A stretch of 64,000 nt of DNA from an uncultured Oscillospiraceae bacterium (GTDB lineage: Bacteria; Bacillota; Clostridia; Oscillospirales; Oscillospiraceae). Positions 1-7,266 of this stretch are shown piece by piece. Position 1 is the first letter of the stretch. Each line of letters starts with the position of its first letter. Location: contig CAKTNS010000007.1 in the NCBI GenBank assembly GCA_934589225.1, positions 1-64,000 of the forward strand, read 5' to 3'. The position numbers were made by a program, and so were the translations under genes. The notes beneath the pieces are model-generated. The model was not told the origin of the DNA, ran no database searches, and worked only from the letters and a program-made list of their open reading frames with translations.

Positions 1-818
1 GCGATATCCGCTGTGTACTCTGTTACCGCCGGGTCAAACTTTACCACCGGGTAATTCGCCTGGTTCGTTCCCTTCACCGAGAAGGAAGCGCTTGCCAGCC
101 ATGTTGTGTTAGCTACATTAGCCAAGAGCATTTCTTGATCATTCATATCAAACGTCTCAATTGGCTCCTCACCAGCTGTAACGTGCAACATTACAAGAAT
201 CTTAATCTGTTGTACAGTCGACTCAGCACCTGTTTCATCCGCACTGGTCAGTCGCATTAAAACAGTAGCTGTTGAGCTCTCTGTGTCATATACATCTAAG
301 AGGTTTATCTCTTCATCAATGACACCATCACTGGATATGATATTGTAGCCATCAATGTGTAAAGTATAGCCTTCAGGGAATTCTACATATAGCCTAATTT
401 TTTCACTGTTATATGCAAAACTGTAGTCGCTATTATCATTTGAATATGCAGGAAATAAGTCCACCTCGTTGTTGTCTGAAGTATATACCCTTAAACAGCT
501 AATTGATGGATTCTTTTCTTGCTCAGGAATGTCTTCTTGAAATATAATATTTTCTTCTATAACTACACTTTCACCTACAACCTCTGCATCCTCTGTAAGG
601 GCAGAATCTTCTGTAGGAATATCATGCGCTCTGTTCTCTTCAACAGGAAATTTCTCAGCATCTTCCCGCTCGAACGTTTCATCCCACGCATCAGCAGCAA
701 AAGACGTCTCGCCACTTTCTATATCCTCTGCCTCGGCGGCATGGACTGATAGCACTGGAAAAAGTGGAAGCAACAGGGCAAATATCAGCAGGATACTAAC
801 CCCACGTCTAATCCCCAT
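1..818 (-). CDS. Secreted acidic surface protein with cadherin-like C-terminal repeat (3' end outside window)
   Basis: The minus-strand reading frame is open from an ATG at 818 to the window edge (272 codons, no stop). A GAGGTG ribosome site lies 8 bases before the ATG. Residues 1-28 form a signal peptide (RRG, a hydrophobic stretch, then VHAAEA). A highly acidic linker (about 30-105) follows, then a beta-rich part. The last visible residues (KFDPAVTEYTADIA) match the repeat signature of the cadherin-like beta-sandwich/Ig-like domains of Firmicutes surface proteins. No function is known; the likely site is the cell wall or outside the cell. It lies 86 bases downstream of the DUF4430 gene across a terminator, so it may be the last, partly read-through member of the cobalamin-riboswitch unit. 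Confidence 0.75.
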   Translation of the reverse strand, partial: MGIRRGVSILLIFALLLPLFPVLSVHAAEAEDIESGETSFAADAWDETFEREDAEKFPVEENRAHDIPTEDSALTEDAEVVGESVVIEENIIFQEDIPEQEKNPSISCLRVYTSDNNEVDLFPAYSNDNSDYSFAYNSEKIRLYVEFPEGYTLHIDGYNIISSDGVIDEEINLLDVYDTESSTATVLMRLTSADETGAESTVQQIKILVMLHVTAGEEPIETFDMNDQEMLLANVANTTWLASASFSVKGTNQANYPVVKFDPAVTEYTADI

Positions 819-841
819 AAAAGCAGCACCTCCCCGAAAAA

Positions 842-878
842 AATGACAAGGGGCCCCGCCAATTTGACGGGGCCCCCT
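842..878 (-). terminator. Terminator between DUF4430 gene and surface-protein gene
   Basis: A 9-bp perfect GC stem (850-858 with 868-876, GGGGCCCCG) is followed on the minus strand by TTGTCA and a run of seven T. It lies 26 bases past the DUF4430 stop and just before the ribosome site of the next gene, so it would limit read-through. Confidence 0.7.
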
Positions 879-903
879 GCGGCTCAAATCACCAGTGCAT
901 CAA

Positions 904-1503
904 TTAGATGTAGGGTTCAGTTGTCTCAAAAGGAGTTGTCGCCGTCCATCTGGAAACTACCAGCTTGTAGTAAATGGTAACGACATCACCGGCCTGCATG
1001 GTATACTGGTTCATGTACTTATTGGACACATCAACAGAAGTGGAACCGTTCTTTACAGTGTAAACGAAGTCATTGCCAACATAGACGTAATTGTAGCCAG
1101 CAATTTCATCATTGTCGTCATAAGCAAAACCTTCAAAACCGTATCCAGGCCGCTTCGTGCTCCACTGAGCGGTCACACCACTGGAAGCGCCATCGGCCGC
1201 ACCACTCTCCAGCTCTGCTTTTACTACACCTTTCTCACTGTAAGTCAGGCCAGTAAGCGCCTTGGCAGGGTTGCCATAGTAGTCGGTAAAGCTAGACCAG
1301 TCACAGGTAAGGTCAGCATTGCTTTGCAGTGCTTCGTACACGCTCTGGCCAGCATCAGCAGACAGGGTCACTACGGTTTCATCGCCATTCTTGATGACGA
1401 CGGTCGCCTTGCCGGTGGTGGTGTCAGCAAATGCGGTCACGCTCAGGGACAGAACCATCATCAGAGCGAGGACCATTGAGAAAATTCTTCTGGTTGTCTT
1501 CAT
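904..1503 (-). CDS. Secreted DUF4430 (transcobalamin-like C-terminal domain) protein
   Basis: 199 residues. A signal peptide is clear (MKTTRR, hydrophobic core, cleavage near TAFADT at about 27). The mature part carries the DUF4430 pattern: an 'SVYEALQ' motif near residues 54-60, an internal region with W and GYGFEGF, and the ending 'MQAGDVVTIYYK', typical of the beta-grasp-like domain also found at the C-terminus of eukaryotic transcobalamin. Family members in Firmicutes are exported and usually cell-surface linked; a corrinoid-binding role is inferred, not shown. The start has an AAAGGAG site. It lies downstream of two cobalamin riboswitches, with one unrelated-looking gene between, which fits a B12-related task. 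There are no LPXTG or membrane anchors. Confidence 0.75.
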   Translation of the reverse strand: MKTTRRIFSMVLALMMVLSLSVTAFADTTTGKATVVIKNGDETVVTLSADAGQSVYEALQSNADLTCDWSSFTDYYGNPAKALTGLTYSEKGVVKAELESGAADGASSGVTAQWSTKRPGYGFEGFAYDDNDEIAGYNYVYVGNDFVYTVKNGSTSVDVSNKYMNQYTMQAGDVVTIYYKLVVSRWTATTPFETTEPYI

Positions 1504-1717
1504 GATTTTTTGCTCCTTTATAAAATATTTATGTCACAGCCTTTCGACTGTTGACACCATGATTTGTGAACACCTTCGTCGTGTCCACAACAATCCCCGC
1601 TTCCATTGGGGCCCACCATACAAACGGGCATCATCCCCAACCCACTTCGTCACGCTCCGGCTCAAAGGCCATCCCCGCACAATCCCACAGATCGGTGTCG
1701 CAGCACAACATCGATAT

Positions 1718-2440
1718 TCACTTTCTATATGCCTCCGGGTCACATCCCGGTTGACACCCATTTATCTCCGCACGAATCGCCGCTCTCTCCGCAGCTGTCG
1801 GGCCTTTTACGCCCTTTAATTCCGGCAATCCCGCACGGTAGATTGCCATACCCCAGCCGCCAAATCGCTGGGAAATATATCTTCCGCCCACCACCTCGTT
1901 GGAGTAGGGCACATGGCCCAGCTCTTCGGCGCATTTGCGCAGGTAGGTAAGCAATTCTTCATCTGTCATATGGCCGTTGGCTTCACCCCACTGGGCATCC
2001 CGCTCCAGGCGGGCTTGCTTTTCCGCGTGGGCCAGCTCGGCCTTTTCCTGATTGGCAGCCTTTCGGGCGGCCTTGTCCTTTTCCCGGTTCTCCTTGAACA
2101 TCCGCTCCTGAGTGCAGAGCTCGTCCGTATAAATCCGGCACTGCTCTCTGGAAAGCTGATGCACCGGGTTCGTCAGTCCCGCGGCGCTGACGGCGTTTGC
2201 CCAGCCGGAAAAGCGCTGGGTCAGCAGGTAACTGCCGTAAATCTCCCCGGGATGGGGCGTATGGCCCAGCTTCCTGGCGCAGGCGCGCAGGTAGTCCAGC
2301 AGCTGTTCGTCGGTGTCATTCCTGTGTTCTTCCAGAAACGCCGCGTTCTTTTCCTTCATAGCGACGTTGACCATGGCCTTGAGCTTTTGCTCTCTCCACC
2401 GATTGTGGTCAAAATAAGGAACCTTTTCCTTTTTGCTCAA
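1718..2440 (-). CDS. Protein with two homing-endonuclease-associated (HNH-repeat type) DNA-binding repeats
   Basis: About 240 residues. Two copies of a roughly 50-residue unit are visible: 'DEQLLDYLRACARKLGHTP' to 'FSGWANAVSAAGL', and 'DEELLTYLRKCAEELGHVP' to 'FGGWGMAIYRAGL'. They are joined by a basic, Ala/Glu/Lys-rich helical linker. This is the pattern of the helical repeat found with HNH homing endonucleases and other DNA-binding proteins; no nuclease motif is present. A TTG at 2440 is the preferred start because GGAGGG lies 7 bases before it; an ATG at 2455 in frame has no good ribosome site. It is the first gene after the riboswitches. Role unknown; DNA binding is inferred. Confidence 0.65.
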   Translation of the reverse strand: MSKKEKVPYFDHNRWREQKLKAMVNVAMKEKNAAFLEEHRNDTDEQLLDYLRACARKLGHTPHPGEIYGSYLLTQRFSGWANAVSAAGLTNPVHQLSREQCRIYTDELCTQERMFKENREKDKAARKAANQEKAELAHAEKQARLERDAQWGEANGHMTDEELLTYLRKCAEELGHVPYSNEVVGGRYISQRFGGWGMAIYRAGLPELKGVKGPTAAERAAIRAEINGCQPGCDPEAYRK

Positions 2441-2520
2441 ACCGTATCCCTCCATACTCCGGGCACAGTGCCCCGGCCTGTTGGGATCTCACGGTTCTGC
2501 GTCGCGTCCTAAGATCGTTC

Positions 2521-2650
2521 CGGCTTTGTAGGTCTCCTGGCTTCATGCAGCGCTGCCGCCTTCTCACTTTTCAGCAATGGCATATTGGCAGAGCCTTTGG
2601 CATATCACAGTAGCGCGTCTGCGCCGGATTTCCACCGGCTTCCCTTGTCC
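2521..2650 (-). promoter_or_regulatory. Cobalamin riboswitch, promoter-distal copy
   Basis: On the minus strand the conserved core of the AdoCbl riboswitch family can be read: GGGAA, GGTG, AAATCCGG, then CGCTACTGTGA, and at the 3' end GCCAGGAGACCTAC (the B12 box region). It lies 80 bases before the start of the HNH-repeat gene. Between them is a short GC palindrome (2459-2477) next to the ribosome site, which suggests control of translation. High cobalamin would be expected to reduce expression. Confidence 0.85.
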
Positions 2651-2695
2651 AGCCCGGGACGAACCGGGCCACAAAACCTGTATTCTGTTTTTGGG

Positions 2696-2733
2696 CAAAA
2701 GAAAAAGCCACACAGGCAGACCTTCTGCCGGCG
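2696..2733 (-). terminator. Intrinsic terminator between the two cobalamin riboswitches
   Basis: On the minus strand a GGCAGA-AGG-TCTGCC hairpin with extra outer pairs runs into TTTTTC and TTTT. It lies just after the first riboswitch, so that copy probably acts by premature termination. Confidence 0.6.
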
Positions 2734-2794
2734 TGACCGATTGTTTTCACTTCCTGCCTTCCTTCCGCCCATTTCAGGGGGTGCTTCGGCGCTC

Positions 2795-2968
2795 ACACAT
2801 GGTCGGTATTCTGGCTCGCGCATTTTGGTGGATTCCTCCGCCAGCGCCCGCACCCAGCCTTCTCAGGTTTCCCCAATGACCGGATCGCTCCGTTAAGGGT
2901 ACGGACATTTGCGCATACAGCTACGGGTATAGCACCGGGATTTCACCGGATTCCCTCATCTCCACATC
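2795..2968 (-). promoter_or_regulatory. Cobalamin riboswitch, promoter-proximal copy
   Basis: Minus strand: GGGAA, CCGGTGAAATCCCGG, then ACCCGTAGCTGTATGCG and finally GCCAGAATACCGACC, all in the family order. The sequence differs clearly from the second copy, so this is a divergent tandem, not a recent duplication. It starts about 160 bases after the predicted transcription start and is followed by its own terminator. Confidence 0.85.
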
Positions 2969-3073
2969 TGCAAACCGCAGATGCGTGACACCATGCAGCA
3001 ATTGAGTTGTTAAAGTACGTTCTTTTGTGCCATACTATGTATGACGGCCAGAAGTCTGGGTCGCGGGGGACGG

Positions 3074-3100
3074 TTTCGTTAAGGAAAAACCTTAACGAAA
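3074..3100. repeat. Perfect 11-bp hairpin left of the integrase gene
   Basis: TTTCGTTAAGG, five A, CCTTAACGAAA. A related hairpin in opposite orientation lies right of the integrase gene (4504-4526); over 27 bases the two agree at about 22 positions. It may be an element end, an integrase arm site or a leader structure of the riboswitch RNA. Confidence 0.5.
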
Positions 3101-3138
3101 GCCAGAAAGTCCACATACGTACCCATTCGTACAAGGTT

Positions 3139-3166
3139 ATTATATCATAAGCCATATCTTTGTCAA
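3139..3166 (-). promoter_or_regulatory. Consensus sigma-A promoter driving the riboswitch transcript
   Basis: TTGACA (3166-3161) and TATAAT (3144-3139) on the minus strand with a 16-base spacer; both boxes are perfect. Transcription would start near 3132 and run leftward through the hairpin at 3074-3100 and both riboswitches. Confidence 0.8.
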
Positions 3167-3321
3167 TTAAATTTGTCCCAGATTGTTAATTTTTGTACGG
3201 AATCGCAATTCAATGGACAACACAGGAACGGAAAAGCGCTAGATTTTATGCAATTCGGCAAATGGAAACCCTTTTGTTGGATGCAACTGCCGTCAAAATC
3301 ATGGTCACAGGAGGAATGCCT

Positions 3322-4425
3322 ATGCCCAGACGAGGGGAAAATATCTATAAGCGCAAGGATGGGCGCTGGGAGGGCCGGTATATCGCGGACCGAAAACCGG
3401 ACGGTGGGGCCCTCTACCACTCGGTTTACGGAACAACCTACGCCGAAGTTCGCCAAAAGCTGGCCGTCTGCCGGGAGGAGAACCGCAAACAGCAGCTGCG
3501 CGGCTGCACTCTGACGGTAAAAGAGCTTTTGGCCCATTGGCAAGCGGAGAACAGCCACATCAAGCCCACCAGCCGGGAACGCTACCGGGTGTTGATCCAG
3601 CAGCACATTGAACCTGAACTGGGTGCGCAACGGGTATGCGATCTTTCAGAAGAAAAGCTCAACAGCTTTGTGGACAGAAAGCTCAAATCCGGGCGGCTGG
3701 ACGGCAAGGGCGGGTTGGCCCCCAAGACGGTCAATGATATTTGCGTCATCGTCCGTTCCGCCTTGAAACTGGCACGGCGAAAGTTCCGATACAACGGCGA
3801 AGAAGAAATCCGCGCTCCGGCGGTTAAGCAGAGGCGGATTGAAACCTTTAGCGGGTGGGAATGCTGCCGTATTTCCGCGGAGATTTTGCGAAAGCCCAGC
3901 ACCGAGAACCTGGCCTATCTGCTGTGCCTGGAAACGGGAATCCGGCTGGGCGAAGTGTGCGCGCTACAATGGTCAGACATTGATTTTTCCGGCGGAACCG
4001 TGCACATACAGCGAACGGCCTACCGTATCAACTACGGAGGCCGCACGGAGTTGGTGATTCAAACGCCGAAAAGCGAATGCTCGGAGCGGGTGATTCCCTT
4101 GACGGCGAAAATGCTTTCTCTGCTTCGCCCGCTGAAAACCAGCGGCTACCTGCTCACGGGCAGCGACAGGCCAATGGAGCCGAGAACGCTGCAATACCGG
4201 TTCCGGCGCTTCCTGGAGCGGCTGGAAATCCCCGTCCGGAATTTCCACATCCTGCGCCACTCCTGCGCCACACGGTGCATCGAATACGGCATGGATATCA
4301 AATCCCTCTCCGAAATCCTGGGCCACGCCGACGTGCAAACCACCCTACGGATGTATGTCCATCCCTCCATGGAATCCAAACGCAGTGCCCTTGAACTGGC
4401 AAGCACCCTATCCGGTATCGCCTAA
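3322..4425 (+). CDS. Tyrosine recombinase/integrase of a mobile element
   Basis: 367 residues. N-terminal part (1-60) has the short AP2-like arm-binding pattern (GENIYKRKDGRWEGRY). A SAM-like core-binding domain follows (about 65-165), then the catalytic domain with all key residues: Arg in GIRLGE, Lys in TPKSECSERVIPL, the H-x-x-R box HILRHSCATR, His in LGHADVQTT and the nucleophile Tyr in RMYVH. It resembles Tn916/phage-type integrases of Firmicutes. The ATG at 3322 is chosen because AGGAGG lies 7 bases before it; the frame is open further upstream but without a ribosome site. It is flanked by a pair of related inverted hairpins and followed by an XRE repressor. No excisionase gene was recognised beside it. 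Confidence 0.9.
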   Translation: MPRRGENIYKRKDGRWEGRYIADRKPDGGALYHSVYGTTYAEVRQKLAVCREENRKQQLRGCTLTVKELLAHWQAENSHIKPTSRERYRVLIQQHIEPELGAQRVCDLSEEKLNSFVDRKLKSGRLDGKGGLAPKTVNDICVIVRSALKLARRKFRYNGEEEIRAPAVKQRRIETFSGWECCRISAEILRKPSTENLAYLLCLETGIRLGEVCALQWSDIDFSGGTVHIQRTAYRINYGGRTELVIQTPKSECSERVIPLTAKMLSLLRPLKTSGYLLTGSDRPMEPRTLQYRFRRFLERLEIPVRNFHILRHSCATRCIEYGMDIKSLSEILGHADVQTTLRMYVHPSMESKRSALELASTLSGIA

Positions 4426-4503
4426 AAAGCCCATTCGCCGTCAGAAATCTGGTCATGGGAACTTGAAAAAGCAGGATTTGCCTATGGGATTTTTGCGGGA
4501 GTA

Positions 4504-4540
4504 TCGTCAAGGTTTTTCCTTGGCGAAGGCCCTTTTGTTT
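4504..4540 (+). terminator. Hairpin right of the integrase gene, probable terminator
   Basis: CGTCAAGG, five T, CCTTGGCG (4505-4525) followed by a T-rich tract (CCTTTTG then eight T). It suits termination of the integrase transcript, and is also the inverted counterpart of the hairpin at 3074-3100. Confidence 0.5.
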
Positions 4541-4572
4541 TTTTTATTATACCATGGATTCTTAAAAACCCG

Positions 4573-4589
4573 TGTCGAACGGTGTCGAT
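4573..4589. promoter_or_regulatory. Candidate XRE-repressor operator 1
   Basis: On the minus strand this reads ATCGAC-ACCG-TTCGACA. The same layout (WTCGAC, four bases, TTCGACA) occurs at 5099-5115 on the plus strand. The two sites bracket the repressor gene. Binding is inferred from the shared motif alone. Confidence 0.45.
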
Positions 4590-4714
4590 TGCTGAAAAAT
4601 TTCATTTCTAAATCTATCATGCTTACTATAAATATTATAGATTCTGTGCTTTCAATTCCATTGCGGGTATACTGTCTAACAGAATGATTACTAATTCCAA
4701 AAGGACGGAATACT

Positions 4715-5047
4715 ATGGATTTGAAAGCAATCGGACGACGAATCAAAATAGCCCGTGAGCAAAAGGGCCTGACGCAGGAAGCATTGGCGGAGCTGGTGGA
4801 TTTAACGCCCATGCACATTAGCGTCATCGAACGAGGCTTCAAGCCCACAAAGCTGGAAACCTTTTGCAGAATCGCAAACATCCTTGGTGTGTCCGCCGAC
4901 ACTCTGCTGCAGGATGTCATTGACTGCTCCGCAAATTCTGTTCCCTCTGAGCTGGACACTCTGTTAAAAGATTTGCCCGCAAAAGAGCGCCGCAAAATCT
5001 ACCATTGCGTCAAAGCTTATATCGATGCCTATCACGAAAATGGCTAA
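4715..5047 (+). CDS. XRE/Cro-CI family transcriptional repressor
   Basis: 110 residues. A helix-turn-helix of the lambda-repressor type covers about 5-62 (IGRRIKIAREQKGLTQEALAE, then MHISVIERG and FCRIANILGV). The C-terminal 40 residues are helical and would dimerise. Short XRE proteins of this kind control integrase and transfer genes of Firmicutes conjugative elements and are often destroyed by an ImmA-type protease; such a protease gene follows at 6004. Start ATG with AAGGACGG 8 bases upstream. A strong terminator follows at once, so it is monocistronic. Confidence 0.85.
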   Translation: MDLKAIGRRIKIAREQKGLTQEALAELVDLTPMHISVIERGFKPTKLETFCRIANILGVSADTLLQDVIDCSANSVPSELDTLLKDLPAKERRKIYHCVKAYIDAYHENG

Positions 5048-5051
5048 ACCC

Positions 5052-5095
5052 GCCAGCAAGCAATCAAAAGATTGCCTGCTGGCTTTCTTTTTACA
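5052..5095 (+). terminator. Rho-independent terminator after the XRE gene
   Basis: A 14-bp stem (GCCAGCAAGCAATC with GATTGCCTGCTGGC, one mismatch) with an AAAA loop and TTTCTTTTT tail begins 5 bases after the stop codon. Confidence 0.85.
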
Positions 5096-5098
5096 CCA

Positions 5099-5136
5099 TT
5101 CGACTGACTTCGACAAGCCTCTTTCATTATTATAAT
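5099..5136 (+). promoter_or_regulatory. Promoter with overlapping candidate operator 2
   Basis: TTCGAC-TGAC-TTCGACA (5099-5115) overlaps a weak -35 (TTCGAC, 5109-5114), 16 bases before a perfect TATAAT (5131-5136). A repressor on this motif would block the promoter of the gene at 5216. Confidence 0.5.
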
Positions 5137-5215
5137 TCCAGCAGAACTACTTGTAAATATGCTGAACCGAGTTTTACGGGAAGTTCTGAAAAAATAATGG
5201 AAAGAGGCAAACACA

Positions 5216-5776
5216 ATGGATTTTGAAACAACATCCCTCAGCGGCTCCCAGCTCTTTCAGCAGCTCAAAAGCACCCTGGCACAATACGCCCCCGATTACG
5301 CAGAGGAGGCCCGGCAATACGAACAGGCCAAGGATTCCCTGCCGGACAGCACCTATTCCGATGCACTGGAAGCCCAATTTGCCGCCAAGCTGCTGTACAT
5401 CGCCTACCAGGGCTTTCGGTGGAACCTGGAGTGTTTTCAGCAGCCGGTCAATAAGCTGCGCATCAATACCGATTACGAAGATCTCCACCAGGAACAGCAG
5501 CTTTCTCACCTGCCGGAGGTCATTCGGCTGGAAAAGGTTCTTCACGCTGCCTATGAAGACTTTTCCCCAGCCCAACGAGAAGCCGCAGCGCAAATTGTAG
5601 ATTACTATGCTTATCTGGAAACATTGGGGTTCAAAATCGTGCATTACTGGGGCTTCCTGTGGGGAAATGCATTCTATTCCCAAGTAAATCCAGGATATGC
5701 CCCAGACAGCTCCTTCACCTCCCAATACGCCCACATGATAGAACGGGATCTTGGAATTGTAATCCAGCAAAAATAA
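5216..5776 (+). CDS. Hypothetical helical protein
   Basis: 186 residues, family not recognised. It is acidic and mostly helical, rich in Gln, Tyr and Ala, with no signal peptide, membrane segment or metal motif. The middle (about 60-130) is full of aromatic residues (LLYIAYQGFRWNLECF; YYAYLETLGFKIVHYWGFLWG), suggesting a compact globular fold. The start has AAAGAGG 8 bases upstream. It is driven by the promoter at 5131 and precedes the ImmA gene, so it may be a regulated member of the element's control module. No function is proposed. Confidence 0.7.
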   Translation: MDFETTSLSGSQLFQQLKSTLAQYAPDYAEEARQYEQAKDSLPDSTYSDALEAQFAAKLLYIAYQGFRWNLECFQQPVNKLRINTDYEDLHQEQQLSHLPEVIRLEKVLHAAYEDFSPAQREAAAQIVDYYAYLETLGFKIVHYWGFLWGNAFYSQVNPGYAPDSSFTSQYAHMIERDLGIVIQQK

Positions 5777-5801
5777 TGAAATAATTTTTCTTTTGAATTT
5801 A

Positions 5802-5843
5802 CGAACATTTGTTCTTGACAACGTTTATGTAGCCCGCTATAAT
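5802..5843 (+). promoter_or_regulatory. Consensus promoter overlapping a LexA-like (SOS) box
   Basis: CGAACATTTGTTCT (5802-5815) matches the Gram-positive LexA box CGAAC-N4-GTTC. Its last base is the first base of a perfect -35 (TTGACA, 5815-5820), which is 17 bases from a perfect TATAAT (5838-5843). LexA binding here would shut the promoter until DNA damage. The transcript has a leader of about 150 bases before the ImmA gene. Confidence 0.7.
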
Positions 5844-5954
5844 ATGCCCATCCGAAGTAAATGATTCCATCAGCAAGGCCATCCACTCACTCAGGAAATG
5901 GGAAGCCGCCATCTCCTGCAGCCTTACCGATTGGAAGCAGCGTCCGTTTGAAAC

Positions 5955-5990
5955 ATTCTCGTCCTCTCAGAGAATGCGGTTTTTCACTTG
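5955..5990 (+). other. Leader hairpin before the ImmA-type gene
   Basis: CATTCTC and GAGAATG pair (7 bp, 9-base loop) and are followed by CGG and five T, 15 bases before the start codon. It could be a weak terminator or attenuator in the SOS-box transcript; the ribosome site GAGGAGG lies just after it. Confidence 0.4.
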
Positions 5991-6003
5991 AGGAGGTTTA
6001 CCG

Positions 6004-6705
6004 ATGAAAGTATTTATCTCAAACAAAGAGATTGAAGAAATTGCTTCCGGCCTGATTCAGGCAGCCTGTGGCTCCCTGGCATCCGGCCCCATCGATATTG
6101 ACGGCATTGCCCGCTTTCTTGGCCTGCAAGTCCAATACGAGCATATCGCAGAGGATGAACTGGACAAGATCGGTTTTGTCTCCAACGGGAGCTATCCGCT
6201 GTCCGTACTGCGCCAAAACCAGCGAGTTGGCATTGTCTTTCCCAAGGACACCATTATTCTGGATTCTTTTCTACAGCGGCCTGTCGAAAACTGCCGCAGA
6301 CGGTTCGTTCTTGCCCACGAAATCAGCCATATTCTCATCAACCGGGCAGACCCGCTTCATAATCCGGCCTGCTTTGACCGGGAATACGACAGCGAGCGGC
6401 AATACAACCTTCAAGAGCTGCAGGAACGGCTAAATCTAGGCGAATGCCAGGCAAACGCCATGGCTGCCATGCTGCTGATGCCCATGCCCCTGCTGCAAAA
6501 TACCCTCCGCCGCCACTTACATCGCAGTCGGCTCCCCATCTACGGCGAATCTGTTCTGCTACCCAGTACCAAGCCCGCCATTCACGCAATGGCAGACGAA
6601 CTAGGCGTTTCCTTTTCAGCTCTGCTTATCCAACTGAAAAAGTACAATCTGGTTGACCGCCGGGAAATCACAGGATACTTCCAGAAAATGAGGGATTCGA
6701 TATGA
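6004..6705 (+). CDS. ImmA/IrrE family metallopeptidase
   Basis: 233 residues. The zinc-protease motif HEISH sits at 105-109 in the context RRRFVLAHEISHILI, followed by a downstream Glu in GECQANAMAAMLLMP, as in ImmA/IrrE (DUF955) proteins. The C-terminal part (about 180-215, ELGVSFSALLIQLKKYNLV) is the usual helical tail. Known members cleave XRE-type repressors of mobile elements (ICEBs1 ImmA acts on ImmR) after DNA damage. Here the likely target is the XRE protein at 4715, and the gene sits behind a LexA-like box, so two layers of damage sensing are possible. Excellent ribosome site (GAGGAGG). It overlaps the next gene by 4 bases (ATGA). Confidence 0.9.
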   Translation: MKVFISNKEIEEIASGLIQAACGSLASGPIDIDGIARFLGLQVQYEHIAEDELDKIGFVSNGSYPLSVLRQNQRVGIVFPKDTIILDSFLQRPVENCRRRFVLAHEISHILINRADPLHNPACFDREYDSERQYNLQELQERLNLGECQANAMAAMLLMPMPLLQNTLRRHLHRSRLPIYGESVLLPSTKPAIHAMADELGVSFSALLIQLKKYNLVDRREITGYFQKMRDSI

Positions 6706-6965
6706 ATGGACGCTACGAACGACCAATTCCGGCAGCATCGCCGGAGCGGCAACGACGGCTCGATCTATCCGCATCTGAGTCAGAGAACCTTTCTCTACGG
6801 GAAATACGCTGTCCCCGATGCAATTATCTGATTATAAAAGTCTACTCCGACAGCATCGGTCACATTCGCCCGAAATGCCCGAAGTGTAAGGCCGAAGATA
6901 CGCTCAATCTGGCATACTTCCGCAGACAAAAAGGCATTGGAAAGCGGAAGATCTACTATAAATGA
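6702..6965 (+). CDS. Small Com-like zinc-ribbon protein
   Basis: 87 residues. Two CxxC pairs (CPRC at about 39-42 and CPKC at about 63-66) form a zinc ribbon, with a basic tail (RRQKGIGKRKIYYK). The size and spacing recall Com, the zinc-finger translational regulator of phage Mu, and similar small ribbons in Clostridia phages and conjugative elements. Nucleic-acid binding is inferred. Translationally coupled to the ImmA gene through an ATGA overlap. Confidence 0.65.
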   Translation: MNGRYERPIPAASPERQRRLDLSASESENLSLREIRCPRCNYLIIKVYSDSIGHIRPKCPKCKAEDTLNLAYFRRQKGIGKRKIYYK

Positions 6966-7032
6966 TAAAATAAAAACTGAATATTACGACTTACAATCGC
7001 GCAAGCGGAGACGATCTTAGATCGAGGCTACC

Positions 7033-7104
7033 AAGCACCGTACAAAGTCGGAATCAATGGGATAACCATACCCATTTTGATTCCACTTTTACGGTGCTTT
7101 TTTG
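7033..7104. terminator. Long nested hairpin terminator
   Basis: AGCACCGTA pairs with TACGGTGCT (7090-7098), enclosing a second stem (GGAATCA...TGATTCC, with ATGGG/CCCAT inside). Six T follow on the plus strand and the T tract is mirrored on the minus strand, so it can stop transcripts from both sides. Confidence 0.75.
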
Positions 7105-7130
7105 TTGCCCGCTGCGCTTTGTACGATGAA

Positions 7131-7180
7131 AAGAAGTCCTTTCCCGGATTCCTCCGCGGAAAGGACTTCTTATGTTTTTA
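7131..7180. terminator. Second hairpin, 14-bp perfect stem
   Basis: AAGAAGTCCTTTCC (7131-7144) pairs with GGAAAGGACTTCTT (7158-7171), loop of 13, then ATG and five T. It lies 96 bases before the next gene and may attenuate it. Confidence 0.6.
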
Positions 7181-7266
7181 TCCAAATGGCAGGAAAGCCT
7201 GGCCCGGTATCCCTGATCTCCGAAATTTGCACTCAAACAAATTTCACGATTAAGGAGATACCAAAT

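Noticed and set aside
2577..2896. Short frames within the riboswitch region
   Set aside because: They have no ribosome sites and overlap conserved riboswitch elements on the other strand.
5857..6006. Possible leader peptide ending at the ImmA start (overlap CGATGA)
   Set aside because: No ribosome site before its ATG and the sequence has no coding character; the leader hairpin is a better explanation.
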